From contig LIQL01000470.1 of assembly GCA_001418405.1 (NCBI GenBank), positions 830 through 41,617 of the forward strand: a stretch of DNA of 40,788 bases, in the 5' to 3' direction. This stretch comes from Streptomyces diastatochromogenes (lineage in GTDB: Bacteria > Actinomycetota > Actinomycetes > Streptomycetales > Streptomycetaceae). Below are positions 28,182 through 37,533 of this stretch, one piece after another (positions within the stretch are counted from its first letter, which is position 1; each line of letters opens with the position of its first letter). The position numbers and the translations under genes were made by a program. The notes below the pieces were generated by a model, which was not told the DNA's origin, did no database searches, and saw nothing but the letters and a program-made list of their open reading frames with translations.

Positions 28182-28922
28182 ATGTCGGTCATGGAGATCA
28201 TGGACGCCGCCGCGCCGACCCACGTGGCGCACCGCGACAACCACACCCACCGCGACGTCAACGGTGGCTGGCTGCGACCCGCCGTGTTCGGTGCGATGGA
28301 CGGCCTGGTGTCCAACCTCGCCCTCATGACGGGCGTGGCCGGTGGCGCGGTGTCGCAGCAGACGATCGTGATCACCGGGCTGGCGGGGCTGGCGGCCGGC
28401 GCGTTCTCGATGGCGGCGGGGGAGTACACCTCGGTGGCTTCGCAGCGTGAGCTGGTGGTCGCGGAGCTGGACGCCGAGCGGGCCCAGTTGCGCAAGTACC
28501 CGAAGGACGAGCAGGAGGAGCTGGCGGCGCTCTACGTGTCCCGCGGGGTCGAGCCTGAGCTCGCCGGGAAGGTCGCCGAGCAGCTTTCCCGCGACCCCGA
28601 GCAGGCGCTGGAGATCCACGCCCGCGAGGAATTGGGCATCGATCCGTCCGACCTTCCTTCTCCGGCAATTGCGGCCGTCTCTTCCTTCGGATCGTTTGCC
28701 TTGGGCGCCCTTTTGCCTCTTCTTCCTTATCTGCTGGGTGCCAGTGCGCTCTGGCCGGCGGTGCTCCTGGCGCTGTTCGGGCTCTTCGGCTGCGGTGCCG
28801 TGGTGGCGCGGGTGACGGCGCGTTCCTGGTTGTTCAGCGGGCTGCGGCAGTTGGCCCTGGGTGGTGCCGCGGCGGGCGTGACGTACGCCCTCGGCGCGCT
28901 GTTCGGAACGGTGGTGGGTTGA
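28182..28922 (+). CDS. VIT1/CCC1 family metal (Fe2+/Mn2+) transporter
   Basis: 246 residues, vacuolar-iron-transporter family, probably exports or sequesters Fe or Mn at the plasma membrane. Motifs: VFGAMDGLVSNLALMTGVAGG (helix 1) and AGAFSMAAGEYTSVASQRE (helix 2), then an acidic cytoplasmic metal-binding region (VAELDAERAQLRKYPKDEQEE) and three more helices, the last being GAAAGVTYALGALFG. His-rich N-terminus (HVAHRDNHTHRD). ATG 28182; ATG 28191 and 28200 are alternatives. No clear iron-regulator box was recognised upstream. Confidence 0.92.
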   Translation: MSVMEIMDAAAPTHVAHRDNHTHRDVNGGWLRPAVFGAMDGLVSNLALMTGVAGGAVSQQTIVITGLAGLAAGAFSMAAGEYTSVASQRELVVAELDAERAQLRKYPKDEQEELAALYVSRGVEPELAGKVAEQLSRDPEQALEIHAREELGIDPSDLPSPAIAAVSSFGSFALGALLPLLPYLLGASALWPAVLLALFGLFGCGAVVARVTARSWLFSGLRQLALGGAAAGVTYALGALFGTVVG

Positions 28923-29143
28923 CGTCCCATTCGGGTGACCGCATGATGGCCGCGTTACCCAGCGGTTTCGGTTTGTTGACGACCGGGCATAAGGCCCTGG
29001 CGTCGCGGGCAATGTCGCTCGCCGAACGCCGCCGCAGAGGGCGGCTCGTTTCCGTCCGTATTCCTGAGAAATTCCGTTTCACCGCCGGTGCGGTGTCCGC
29101 ATGTTGGAAGGCGTCTTCCGCTTTTTGAGAAGCGAGCCATCCT

Positions 29144-29159
29144 GTAACCTGCACGAAAT
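29144..29159 (+). promoter_or_regulatory. GlnR-like half-site GTAAC-N6-GAAAT before gltB
   Basis: Fits the GlnR consensus gTnAC-n6-GaAAC apart from the last base. It overlaps the likely -10 box (TAACCT 29145-29150), so it would act negatively if used. Chance similarity is possible. Confidence 0.35.
29145..29150 (+). promoter_or_regulatory. gltB: -10 box TAACCT, probable gltB promoter
   Basis: TAACCT with TTTTTG (29122-29127) 17 nt upstream as a possible -35. A start near 29157 would give a leader of about 65 nt. Confidence 0.4.
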
Positions 29160-29170
29160 TTCGCGGAGGG

Positions 29171-29218
29171 CCAACGTCGTCCCTCGGCAATGCAAATGCC
29201 ACGACGACGTTGGGAGAG
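29171..29218 (+). promoter_or_regulatory. gltB leader hairpin overlapping the ribosome binding site
   Basis: Perfect 11-bp inverted repeat CCAACGTCGTC (29171-29181) / GACGACGTTGG (29203-29213). The 21-nt loop holds a further stem, GGCA (29186-29189) / TGCC (29197-29200). The last two bases of the right arm are the first two of the ribosome binding site GGGAGAG (29212-29218), so folding could control translation of gltB. Confidence 0.65.
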
Positions 29219-29221
29219 CCG

Positions 29222-32200
29222 ATGCGCTACGCGTCCACGCACTCCGCGACCACCAGCAGCGCCGCCGCCGCTTGGTCGCCCATGGACGGCCGCCCCGCCC
29301 AGCAGGGCATGTACGACCCGCGCAACGAGCACGACGCCTGCGGCGTCGGCTTCGTGGCCACGCTCACCGGCGAGGCCAGCCACGCCCTGGTCGAACGGGC
29401 CCTGACCGTGCTGACGAATCTGGAGCACCGCGGTGCCACCGGCTCCGAGCCCGACTCGGGCGACGGCGCGGGCATCCTGCTCCAGGTTCCGGACGCGTTC
29501 CTTCGCGAGAACGTCACCTTCGAGCTCCCCGCGGCCGGCTCCTACGCGGTCGGCATCGCCTTCCTGCCCTCCGACGCGCACGATGCGGCCGCCGCCGTCT
29601 CGAAGATCGAGACGATCGCCGGTGAGGAGGGCCTGGAGGTCCTCGGCTGGCGGGTCGTCCCGGTCGCCCCGCAGCTGCTGGGCAACGGCGCCCGCGCCAC
29701 CATGCCGGCCTTCTCCCAGCTGTTCGTCGCCGACCGGAAGAACACCGGTCTGGCGCTGGACCGCAAGGCGTTCGCGCTGCGCAAGCGCGCCGAGCGGGAG
29801 GCCGGGGTCTACTTCCCCTCGCTGTCCGCCCGCACCCTGGTCTACAAGGGCATGCTCACCACCGGCCAGCTGGAGCCCTTCTTCCCGGACCTGTCCGACC
29901 GCCGGTTCGCCACCGCCATCGCACTGGTCCACTCGCGGTTCTCCACCAACACCTTCCCGAGCTGGCCGCTCGCCCACCCGTACCGCTTCGTCGCCCACAA
30001 CGGCGAGATCAACACGGTCAAGGGCAACCGCAACTGGATGCGCGCCCGCGAGTCCCAGCTGGCCAGCGCGCTCTTCGGCAACGGGGACCCCGAGAACCTC
30101 GACCGGCTGTTCCCCGTCTGCACCCCGGACGCCTCCGACTCCGCCTCCTTCGACGAGGTCCTGGAGCTGCTCCACCTCGGCGGGCGCTCGCTGCCGCACG
30201 CGGTGCTGATGATGGTCCCCGAGGCGTGGGAGAACGCCACCGCCATGGACCCGGCCCGACGGGCCTTCTACCAGTACCACTCCACGATGATGGAGCCCTG
30301 GGACGGCCCGGCCTGCGTCACCTTCACCGACGGCGTCCAGGTCGGCGCGGTCCTGGACCGCAACGGTCTGCGCCCGGGCCGCTACTGGGTCACCGACGAC
30401 GGCCTGGTCGTGCTCTCCTCCGAGGTCGGCGTCCTGGACATCGACCCCGCCAAGGTCGTCCGCAAGGGCCGCCTCCAGCCGGGCCGGATGTTCCTCGTGG
30501 ACACCGCCGAGCACCGCATCATCGAGGACGACGAGATCAAGGCGCAGCTCGCCGCCGAGGAGCCCTACCAGGAGTGGCTCGACGCCGGCCTGATCGACCT
30601 CGCCGACCTGCCCGAGCGCGAGCACATCGTGCACACCCACGCCTCGGTCACCCGCCGCCAGCAGACCTTCGGCTACACCGAGGAGGAGCTGCGGGTCATC
30701 CTCGCGCCGATGGCCAAGACCGGCGCCGAGCCGATCGGCTCCATGGGCACCGACTCGCCGATCGCCGCGCTCTCCGAGCGCCCCCGGCTGCTCTTCGACT
30801 ACTTCACCCAGCTGTTCGCGCAGGTCACCAACCCGCCGCTGGACGCGATCCGGGAGGAGCTGGTCACCTCCCTGATCTCCTCCCTCGGCCCCCAGGGCAA
30901 CCTCCTCGCACCCACCGCGGGCTCCTGCCGCAGCGTGACCCTGCCGTTCCCGGTCATCGACAACGACGAGCTGGCCAAGCTCGTCCACATCAACGCCGAC
31001 GGCGACATGCCCGGCATGAAGGCCGTGACCCTCTCCGGCCTCTACCGGGTCTCCGGCGGCGGCGAGGCGCTGGCCGACCGCATCGAGCAGATCTGCACCG
31101 AGGCCGACGCCGCCATCGCCGACGGCGCCCGGCTGATCGTCCTCTCCGACCGCCACTCGGACGCCGAGCACGCGCCGATCCCGTCGCTGCTGCTCACCGC
31201 CGCGGTCCACCACCACCTCATCGCCACCAAGACCCGCACCCAGGTCGGGCTGCTGGTCGAGGCCGGTGACGTCCGCGAGGTGCACCACGTCGCGCTGCTG
31301 ATCGGCTTCGGCGCCGCCGCGGTCAACCCGTACCTGGCCATGGAGTCCGTCGAGGACCTGGTCCGGGCCGGCACCTTCCTGCCCGGCGTGGAGACCGACA
31401 CCGCCCTGAAGAACCTCATCAAGGCGCTCGGCAAGGGCGTGCTGAAGGTGATGTCCAAGATGGGCATCTCCACCGTCGCCTCCTACCGCGGCGCGCAGGT
31501 CTTCGAGGCGATCGGCCTGGACGAGGAATTCGTCGCGCAGTACTTCCACGGCACCACCACCAAGATCGGCGGCGCCGGTCTGGACGTCATCGCCCGCGAG
31601 GTCGCGGCGCGGCACGCCAAGGCGTACCCGGCCTCCGGCATCGCCGCCACCCACCGCGCCCTGGAGATCGGCGGCGAGTACCAGTGGCGTCGCGAGGGCG
31701 AGCCGCACCTCTTCGACCCGGACACCGTCTTCCGGCTCCAGCACGCCACCCGTGCGCGCCGCTACGACATCTTCAAGCAGTACACCGAACGGGTGAATGA
31801 GCAGGCGGAGCGGCTGATGACGCTGCGCGGCCTGTTCTCCTTCGGGTCCGACCGCCAGGCCATCCCCCTGGACGAGGTGGAGCCGGCGTCCGAGATCGTC
31901 AAGCGGTTCTCCACCGGTGCGATGTCCTACGGCTCGATCTCCCGCGAGGCCCACGAGACGCTGGCCATCGCCATGAACCAGCTCGGGGCCAAGTCCAACA
32001 CCGGCGAGGGCGGCGAGGACCCGGACCGCCTCTACGACCCGGCGCGCCGCTCCAGCATCAAGCAGGTGGCGTCCGGCCGGTTCGGCGTGACCTCCGAGTA
32101 CCTCGTCAACGCCGACGACATCCAGATCAAGATGGCCCAGGGCGCCAAGCCCGGCGAGGGCGGCCAGCTGCCCGGCCACAAGGTCTACCCGTGGGTCGCG

Positions 32201-33832
32201 AAGACCCGGCACTCCACCCCGGGCGTCGGCCTGATCTCGCCGCCGCCGCACCACGACATCTACTCCATCGAGGACCTGGCCCAGCTGATCCACGACCTCA
32301 AGAACGCCAACCCGGCCGCCCGCATCCACGTGAAGCTGGTCTCCGAGGTCGGCGTCGGCACGGTCGCGGCGGGCGTCTCCAAGGCGCACGCGGACGTCGT
32401 CCTGATCTCCGGCCACGACGGCGGCACCGGCGCCTCGCCCCTGACGTCGCTGAAGCACGCCGGTGGGCCCTGGGAGCTGGGCCTGGCCGAGACCCAGCAG
32501 ACGCTGCTGCTCAACGGCCTGCGCGACCGCATCGTGGTGCAGACCGACGGCCAGCTCAAGACCGGCCGCGACGTGGTCATCGCGGCCCTGCTGGGCGCCG
32601 AGGAGTTCGGCTTCGCCACCGCCCCGCTGGTGGTCTCCGGCTGCGTGATGATGCGCGTCTGCCACCTGGACACCTGTCCGGTCGGCATCGCCACCCAGAA
32701 CCCGGTGCTGCGCGAGCGGTTCAGCGGCAAGGCCGAGTTCGTCGTCAACTTCTTCGAGTTCATCGCCGAGGAGGTCCGCGAACTCCTCGCCGAGCTGGGC
32801 TTCCGCACGCTGGACGAGGCCATCGGGCACGCCGAGGTCCTCAACGTCGCGCGGGCGGTGGACCACTGGAAGGCCCAGGGCCTGGACCTCGCCCCGCTGC
32901 TGCACGTCCCCGACCTGGCCGAGGGCGCGGTCCGCCACCAGGTCACCGTCCAGGACCACGGCCTGGCGAAGGCGCTGGACAACGAGCTGATCGAGCTGGC
33001 CTCCGACGCACTGTCCGCGGACAGCGCGGAGGCCGCCCAGCCGGTGCGCGCCCAGGTCGCGATCCGCAACATCAACCGGACCGTCGGCACCATGCTCGGC
33101 CACGAGGTCACCAAGAAGTTCGGCGGTGCGGGCCTGCCCGAGGACACCATCGACCTCACCTTCACCGGGTCGGCCGGCCAGTCGTTCGGCGCCTTCCTGC
33201 CGCGCGGCGTCACCCTCCGCCTGGAGGGCGACGCCAACGACTACGTCGGCAAGGGCCTGTCCGGCGGCCGGATCGTGGTCCGCCCGGACCGCGGCGCCGA
33301 CCACCTCGCGGAGTACTCCACCATCGCCGGCAACACCCTCGCCTACGGCGCCACCGGCGGCGAACTGTTCCTGCGCGGCCGGGTCGGCGAGCGGTTCTGC
33401 GTCCGCAACTCCGGTGCCACGGTGGTCTCCGAGGGCGTCGGCGACCACGGCTGCGAGTACATGACCGGGGGCAGCGCGGTCGTCCTGGGCGAGACGGGCC
33501 GCAACTTCGCGGCCGGCATGTCCGGCGGCTCCGCCTACGTCATCGACCTGGACCCGGCCAACGTCAACAAGGAACTCGTCGACGCGGTCGGTCCGTTGGA
33601 CGACGCCGACAGGCAGTGGTTGCACGACGTGGTGCGCCGCCACCAGGAGGAGACCGGCTCCACCGTGGCCGAGAAGCTCCTCGCCGATTGGGATGCCGCG
33701 GCCGCGCGCTTCAGCAAGGTCATCCCGTCGACGTACCAGGCAGTGCTCGCCGCCAAGGAAGCCGCCGAGCAGGCCGGGCTCTCCGAGTCCGAGACCCACG
33801 AGAAGATGATGGAGGCGGCGACCAATGGCTGA
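29222..33832 (+). CDS. gltB: Glutamate synthase (NADPH) large subunit
   Basis: GOGAT alpha subunit: uses glutamine and 2-oxoglutarate to give two glutamates, with electrons from GltD. 1536 residues. Class II amidotransferase with a 39-residue propeptide and nucleophile Cys40 ([13 protein letters not shown]). FMN-binding domain motifs [25 protein letters not shown] and [12 protein letters not shown]. [3Fe-4S] Cys1141, 1147 and 1152 in [15 protein letters not shown]. The C-terminal beta-helix has GLSGGRIVV and [14 protein letters not shown] 29222 has GGGAG 5 nt upstream; TTG 29210 is less likely. Overlaps gltD by 8 nt. Confidence 0.98.
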   Translation: MRYASTHSATTSSAAAAWSPMDGRPAQQGMYDPRNEHDACGVGFVATLTGEASHALVERALTVLTNLEHRGATGSEPDSGDGAGILLQVPDAFLRENVTFELPAAGSYAVGIAFLPSDAHDAAAAVSKIETIAGEEGLEVLGWRVVPVAPQLLGNGARATMPAFSQLFVADRKNTGLALDRKAFALRKRAEREAGVYFPSLSARTLVYKGMLTTGQLEPFFPDLSDRRFATAIALVHSRFSTNTFPSWPLAHPYRFVAHNGEINTVKGNRNWMRARESQLASALFGNGDPENLDRLFPVCTPDASDSASFDEVLELLHLGGRSLPHAVLMMVPEAWENATAMDPARRAFYQYHSTMMEPWDGPACVTFTDGVQVGAVLDRNGLRPGRYWVTDDGLVVLSSEVGVLDIDPAKVVRKGRLQPGRMFLVDTAEHRIIEDDEIKAQLAAEEPYQEWLDAGLIDLADLPEREHIVHTHASVTRRQQTFGYTEEELRVILAPMAKTGAEPIGSMGTDSPIAALSERPRLLFDYFTQLFAQVTNPPLDAIREELVTSLISSLGPQGNLLAPTAGSCRSVTLPFPVIDNDELAKLVHINADGDMPGMKAVTLSGLYRVSGGGEALADRIEQICTEADAAIADGARLIVLSDRHSDAEHAPIPSLLLTAAVHHHLIATKTRTQVGLLVEAGDVREVHHVALLIGFGAAAVNPYLAMESVEDLVRAGTFLPGVETDTALKNLIKALGKGVLKVMSKMGISTVASYRGAQVFEAIGLDEEFVAQYFHGTTTKIGGAGLDVIAREVAARHAKAYPASGIAATHRALEIGGEYQWRREGEPHLFDPDTVFRLQHATRARRYDIFKQYTERVNEQAERLMTLRGLFSFGSDRQAIPLDEVEPASEIVKRFSTGAMSYGSISREAHETLAIAMNQLGAKSNTGEGGEDPDRLYDPARRSSIKQVASGRFGVTSEYLVNADDIQIKMAQGAKPGEGGQLPGHKVYPWVAKTRHSTPGVGLISPPPHHDIYSIEDLAQLIHDLKNANPAARIHVKLVSEVGVGTVAAGVSKAHADVVLISGHDGGTGASPLTSLKHAGGPWELGLAETQQTLLLNGLRDRIVVQTDGQLKTGRDVVIAALLGAEEFGFATAPLVVSGCVMMRVCHLDTCPVGIATQNPVLRERFSGKAEFVVNFFEFIAEEVRELLAELGFRTLDEAIGHAEVLNVARAVDHWKAQGLDLAPLLHVPDLAEGAVRHQVTVQDHGLAKALDNELIELASDALSADSAEAAQPVRAQVAIRNINRTVGTMLGHEVTKKFGGAGLPEDTIDLTFTGSAGQSFGAFLPRGVTLRLEGDANDYVGKGLSGGRIVVRPDRGADHLAEYSTIAGNTLAYGATGGELFLRGRVGERFCVRNSGATVVSEGVGDHGCEYMTGGSAVVLGETGRNFAAGMSGGSAYVIDLDPANVNKELVDAVGPLDDADRQWLHDVVRRHQEETGSTVAEKLLADWDAAAARFSKVIPSTYQAVLAAKEAAEQAGLSESETHEKMMEAATNG

Positions 33833-35285
33833 CCCCAAGGGCTTCCTGACCCACGAGCGCGAGCACGCCCAGACCCGCCCCGTCGAGGAGCGCGTCAAGG
33901 ACTGGAACGAGGTCTACCAGCCCGGCTCCCTGCTGCCGATCATCACCAAGCAGGCGTCGCGCTGCATGGACTGCGGCATCCCCTTCTGCCACAACGGCTG
34001 TCCGCTGGGCAACCTCATCCCCGAGTGGAACGACTACGCCTACCGCGAGGACTGGACCGCGGCCAGCGAGCGGCTGCACGCGACCAACAACTTCCCGGAG
34101 TTCACCGGTCGGCTGTGCCCCGCCCCCTGCGAGGCGGCCTGCGTGCTGGGCATCAACCAGCAGCCGGTCACCATCAAGAACGTCGAGGTCTCCATCATCG
34201 ACCAGGCGTGGGACCACGGTGACGTCACCCCGCAGCCGCCCGAGCGGCTCTCGGGCAAGACCGTCGCCGTCATCGGCTCCGGCCCGGCCGGTCTGGCCGC
34301 CGCCCAGCAGCTGACCCGCGCCGGCCACACGGTGGCGGTGTACGAGCGCGCGGACCGCATCGGCGGCCTGCTCCGCTACGGCATCCCCGAGTTCAAGATG
34401 GAGAAGCGGCACATCAACCGCCGCATCGAGCAGATGCGCGCGGAGGGCACCAAGTTCCGCACGGAGGTCGAGATCGGCCGCGACCTCGACGCCCGCAAGC
34501 TGCGCAAGCGGTACGACGCGGTGGTCATCGCGGCCGGCGCCACCACCTCCCGCGACCTGCCGGCGCCCGGCCGCGAGCTGAACGGCATCCACTTCGCGAT
34601 GGAGTACCTGCCGCTGGCCAACAAGGTGCAGGAGGGCGACCTGACCGTCGCCCCGATCAGCGCCGAGGGCAAGCACGTGGTCGTCATCGGCGGCGGCGAC
34701 ACCGGCGCGGACTGCGTCGGCACCGCGCACCGCCAGGGCGCCCTGTCGGTGACCCAGCTGGAGATCATGCCGAGGCCGGGCGAGGAGCGGGCCGCGCACC
34801 AGCCCTGGCCGACCTTCCCGATGCTCTACAAGGTCACCTCCGCGCACGAGGAGGGCGGCGAGCGGATCTACTCGGTCTCCACCACCCACTTCGAGGGCGA
34901 CGAGGACGGCAACGTCCAGTGGCTGCACCTGATCGAGGTGGAGTTCAAGGACGGCAAGCTGGAGCAGAAGCCCGGCACCGAGCGGAAGATCCCGGCCCAG
35001 CTGGTCACCCTCGCGATGGGCTTCACCGGCACCGACCAGAAGAACGGCCTGGTCGAGCAGTTCGGGGTGGAGCTGGACGAGCGCGGCAACGTCGCCCGCG
35101 ACGCGGACTTCGCCACCAACGTCCCCGGCGTCTTCGTGGCCGGTGACGCCGGCCGCGGCCAGTCGCTGATCGTGTGGGCCATCGCCGAGGGCCGCTCGGC
35201 CGCCCGCGGCGTGGACCGCTTCCTGACCGGAGCCAGCGCCCTGCCGGCCCCGATCAAGCCGACGGACCGCGCCCTGACGGCGTGA
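33825..35285 (+). CDS. gltD: Glutamate synthase (NADPH) small subunit
   Basis: GOGAT beta subunit, 486 residues; oxidises NADPH and passes electrons through FAD and Fe-S clusters to GltB. N-terminal Cys clusters [17 protein letters not shown] and [16 protein letters not shown] motif [15 protein letters not shown] near 148, NADPH motif [11 protein letters not shown] near 286, and the C-terminal [20 protein letters not shown] lies inside the gltB end (8-nt overlap), giving coupled translation. Followed by several hairpins. Confidence 0.98.
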   Translation: MADPKGFLTHEREHAQTRPVEERVKDWNEVYQPGSLLPIITKQASRCMDCGIPFCHNGCPLGNLIPEWNDYAYREDWTAASERLHATNNFPEFTGRLCPAPCEAACVLGINQQPVTIKNVEVSIIDQAWDHGDVTPQPPERLSGKTVAVIGSGPAGLAAAQQLTRAGHTVAVYERADRIGGLLRYGIPEFKMEKRHINRRIEQMRAEGTKFRTEVEIGRDLDARKLRKRYDAVVIAAGATTSRDLPAPGRELNGIHFAMEYLPLANKVQEGDLTVAPISAEGKHVVVIGGGDTGADCVGTAHRQGALSVTQLEIMPRPGEERAAHQPWPTFPMLYKVTSAHEEGGERIYSVSTTHFEGDEDGNVQWLHLIEVEFKDGKLEQKPGTERKIPAQLVTLAMGFTGTDQKNGLVEQFGVELDERGNVARDADFATNVPGVFVAGDAGRGQSLIVWAIAEGRSAARGVDRFLTGASALPAPIKPTDRALTA

Positions 35286-35304
35286 GCGTCCGTCCCCGAA
35301 TGTC

Positions 35305-35322
35305 CCGTACAGCGTCGTACGG
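35305..35322. repeat. Inverted repeat CCGTAC-N6-GTACGG after gltD
   Basis: Perfect 6-bp arms with a 6-nt loop, 20 bp after the gltD stop. A second small hairpin (CCGGG / CCCGG, 35334-35349) follows. They may help stop transcription. Confidence 0.45.
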
Positions 35323-35359
35323 AGGCACGGGGACCGGGTGAGAGCCCGGCCCCCGTACG

Positions 35360-35401
35360 GCGGCGCCTGCCCCTCCACCCCGACCGGAGGGCAGGCGCCG
35401 C
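35360..35401. terminator. Terminator downstream of gltBD
   Basis: Left arm 35360-35376 and right arm 35386-35401 pair over 16 bp with one bulged C and a 9-nt loop. It serves gltD and probably the convergent flavin-reductase-like gene. Confidence 0.8.
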
Positions 35402-35445
35402 ATTGTCGTTCCCGGGCCGTGCGGGTGCCCGCCGGCCCGCTCGTG

Positions 35446-36012
35446 CTAGCCGTCCCGCTGGGCGGGGAAGCGCCGTCCCCACTGCTGGGCGAGTTCCCGG
35501 GCGGGCGCGGGCACGGCCTGCTGCGGGGGAGTGCCCGGCGGTCGGAAGTCGTGCACCGGCGCGCGCCAGGCCGACACGTCGATGGCGCCGTCGCCCAGCG
35601 GCAGCACCCAGCGCGGGTCCGCGTGCACCCGCAGCACCTGCGCCTCGATCTGGGTCCAGGCGCCGTCGGTCACCGTCCGCTCGCCGACCCGCCGGGCCTC
35701 CAACTGCACCGGGCAGTGCGCCAGTCGGGGCGGGCGGACGAGCTCGGAGGGCTCCGTCCACGGCACCTCCCCCTCGGGGCCGCCGCCCGTTCCTTCCTGG
35801 GCCGCTGTCCTCCTGGGCGGCAGGTTGAAGACAACGTCGGGGCGCACCGCGAGGTTCTGCGCGGTGCGCCCCCGGGCGGGCAACCAGACGCTCACCACGG
35901 GGCCGAGGTCCCACCGGACCTGTAGCGCGACCAGCACGAACGTCCCGTCGTCGTTCTCCGTTGACAGCAGCGCCGGCACGACCGAACTGCTCTTCTCCAG
36001 CGCGGATTTCAT
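35446..36012 (-). CDS. Flavin-reductase-like (split barrel) protein
   Basis: 188 residues resembling the flavin reductase/FMN-binding split-barrel family: VVPALLSTENDDGTFVLVALQVRWDLGPVVSVWL, RTAQNLAVRPDVVFNLP and HCPVQLEARRVGE, where family members have similar N-sequences for FMN contacts. The C-terminal VHADPRWVLPLGDGAIDVSAW is less typical. Cofactor and partner are not evident. Divergent from the ArsR-type regulator gene 67 bp away, which may control it. Confidence 0.78.
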   Translation of the reverse strand: MKSALEKSSSVVPALLSTENDDGTFVLVALQVRWDLGPVVSVWLPARGRTAQNLAVRPDVVFNLPPRRTAAQEGTGGGPEGEVPWTEPSELVRPPRLAHCPVQLEARRVGERTVTDGAWTQIEAQVLRVHADPRWVLPLGDGAIDVSAWRAPVHDFRPPGTPPQQAVPAPARELAQQWGRRFPAQRDG

Positions 36013-36067
36013 GTTCTTGAGGATAGAAGCCGGACGATTCGGCGCTCACCGAAGTGTTATATGTGAT

Positions 36068-36073
36068 TACGCT
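36068..36073 (+). promoter_or_regulatory. -10 box TACGCT, leaderless promoter of the ArsR-type gene
   Basis: TACGCT, 6 nt, then ATG 36080. The near-palindrome GTTAT-N5-ATTAC lies across 36056-36070 and could be an operator. Confidence 0.55.
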
Positions 36074-36079
36074 CTGCAC

Positions 36080-36871
36080 ATGATTCGATGGGACGCCGAT
36101 CACGAAAGCACCGCGGAAACCCCCGATGTGGCAGCCCTCGCGGCGCTGCTCGCGGACCGGACCCGCGCCGCCATCTGCATCGCCCTGCTCGACGGCGGCA
36201 CGTGGACCGCCGGCGAGCTGGCCGAGTACGCCGGGGTGGCGCCGTCCACCGCGACCGAGCACCTCAACCTCCTGGTCGCCGGCGGCCTGCTGGCCGAGGA
36301 GCGGCGGGGGCGACGGCGCCACGTCAGGCTGGCCGGGTCGGACACCGCCGAGATCCTGGAGAACCTCGCCGGGCTCGCCCCCTATCGCCGGGTGCGGATC
36401 CGTTCGCTGGCCGAGGCCAACCACCGCCGGGCCCTGCATCACGCCCGCACCTGCTACGACCACATCGCCGGGGCCCTCGGTGTGGCCATCGCCGAGGCGA
36501 TGACCGAACGCGGCCTGCTGGGGCGGGAGCACGGACTGGAGCTGACCGACGCGGGCGCCGCGTGGCTGGTCGCGCTGGGCATCGAGGGCGGCGGCCATGC
36601 GTCGACGCACCGGGCGCACGTGCGCACCTGCCTCGACTGGACCTCGCGGCGCCAGCACCTCTCCGGTGCGGTCGGGGCCGCCCTCTACCGGCACGCGCTG
36701 GAGCACCGCTGGGTCATCAGGGCCCCGGCCAGCCGGATCCTCGCGGTCACCGAGGCCGGGCGGGTCGCCTTCCGGGCCCGGCTGGGGTTGTCCGACGAGG
36801 TGCTCATGCCCACGCCGGCGGCGCCGCCGGCGCGGGACCGGGCGGAGGTCAGTCCTCGCCGACCTGGGTGA
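36080..36871 (+). CDS. ArsR-type winged-helix transcriptional regulator
   Basis: 263 residues. The N-terminal winged helix has ALLADRTRAAICIALLDGG, WTAGELAEYAGVAPSTATEHLNLL and GLLAEERRGRRRHVRLAG, typical of ArsR/SmtB proteins. A longer C-terminal half with RTCLDWTSRRQHLSGAVGAAL and VTEAGRVAFRARLG follows, as in the streptomycete helix-turn-helix family of this length. No clear metal-Cys pair, so the signal is unknown. Its 3' end overlaps the convergent MarR gene by 23 bp. Likely target: the divergent flavin-reductase-like gene. Confidence 0.88.
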   Translation: MIRWDADHESTAETPDVAALAALLADRTRAAICIALLDGGTWTAGELAEYAGVAPSTATEHLNLLVAGGLLAEERRGRRRHVRLAGSDTAEILENLAGLAPYRRVRIRSLAEANHRRALHHARTCYDHIAGALGVAIAEAMTERGLLGREHGLELTDAGAAWLVALGIEGGGHASTHRAHVRTCLDWTSRRQHLSGAVGAALYRHALEHRWVIRAPASRILAVTEAGRVAFRARLGLSDEVLMPTPAAPPARDRAEVSPRRPG

Positions 36872-37430
36872 TCCGGTCGTCGCCGAGGCGGTGCTGGACG
36901 TCCTGGAGGAGCACCCGCAGCAGCCCGGTCAACTGCTCCTGCTGTGCGGGGGCGAGCGCCTCGATCAGCTCGGCCTCGCGGCCCAGCACGCGGTCGACGG
37001 TGGACTCGACGAGGTGGTGGCCGGCCGGGGTCAGTTCGACCAGGACGGTGCGCGGGCGGCCCTCGCCGGGGCGCCGGGTGACCAGGCCGTCGCGTTCGGC
37101 GCGGGCCACCCGTTGGGAGACCGCCCCGGCGGTGATCATGGAGCGTTGGCCCAGCTCCCGGGTGGTCAGGGTGTACGGCGGGCCGCCGCGGCGCAGCACG
37201 CTCAGGAGGTCGAGGGTGGCCGGGTCCATCCCGGCGCCGCTCAGCACCCGGCGCCGGTCGTCGCCCAGGAGCTTGGCCAGCCGCCAGATGGGCGTGACGA
37301 TCCCGATGGAGGAGACCGGCGTGCCCGGGCGCTCGCGGCGCCAGGCGGCGGCGATCTCCTCGACGGGGTAGCCGGCGGCACGGGCCTCGGGGTGGTCGGC
37401 GCCGTCCTGTGTCGCGGCTTCGCTTGCCAC
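36849..37430 (-). CDS. MarR family transcriptional regulator
   Basis: 193 residues. The winged-helix core is at about 65-130: TLDLLSVLRRGGPPYTLTTRELGQ, MITAGAVSQRVARAERDGLV, RRPGEGRPRTVLVELTPAG. The first 60 residues and the helical end (ELIEALAPAQQEQLTGLLRVLL) form the dimer interface. GTG 37430 has AGGAGG 4 nt upstream. Divergent from the SDR gene, with two AT-rich palindromes between that are probable binding sites. Likely represses the SDR gene and itself in response to an unknown ligand. Confidence 0.9.
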   Translation of the reverse strand: MASEAATQDGADHPEARAAGYPVEEIAAAWRRERPGTPVSSIGIVTPIWRLAKLLGDDRRRVLSGAGMDPATLDLLSVLRRGGPPYTLTTRELGQRSMITAGAVSQRVARAERDGLVTRRPGEGRPRTVLVELTPAGHHLVESTVDRVLGREAELIEALAPAQQEQLTGLLRVLLQDVQHRLGDDRITQVGED

Positions 37431-37459
37431 CGGACCTCCTGGGAGTGTTATGTTCAGGT

Positions 37460-37469
37460 CTAAATTTAG
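37460..37469. promoter_or_regulatory. MarR-type operator 1, palindrome CTAAATTTAG
   Basis: Perfect 10-bp AT-rich palindrome 30 bp upstream of the MarR start. It shares TCTAAA with the second site. A small hairpin GCCCTC-AATA-GAGGGC (37469-37484) lies between the two. Confidence 0.65.
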
Positions 37470-37499
37470 CCCTCAATAGAGGGCGTCGCGAACTGTGCA

Positions 37500-37511
37500 T
37501 TTAGATCTAAA
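37500..37511. promoter_or_regulatory. MarR-type operator 2, palindrome TTTAGATCTAAA
   Basis: Perfect 12-bp palindrome 22 bp before the SDR ATG, overlapping the likely SDR promoter. Confidence 0.7.
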
Positions 37512-37533
37512 AATCACGGACGGAGCTCAGCAT

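Noticed and set aside
28919..29128. 69-codon frame between the VIT1 transporter and gltB
   Set aside because: No ribosome binding site, no recognised motif, and it runs into the gltB promoter region. A short frame here is expected by chance.
29153..29162. CGAAATTTCG palindrome near gltB as an independent operator
   Set aside because: It overlaps the GlnR-like box and the presumed start of the leader; 10 bp alone is weak evidence, so it is not listed separately.
28955..33898. 1647-codon open frame antisense to gltB
   Set aside because: Long antisense frames are expected in DNA of this GC content. The translation is repetitive Gly/Asp/Val-rich with no family resemblance, and gltB is certain.
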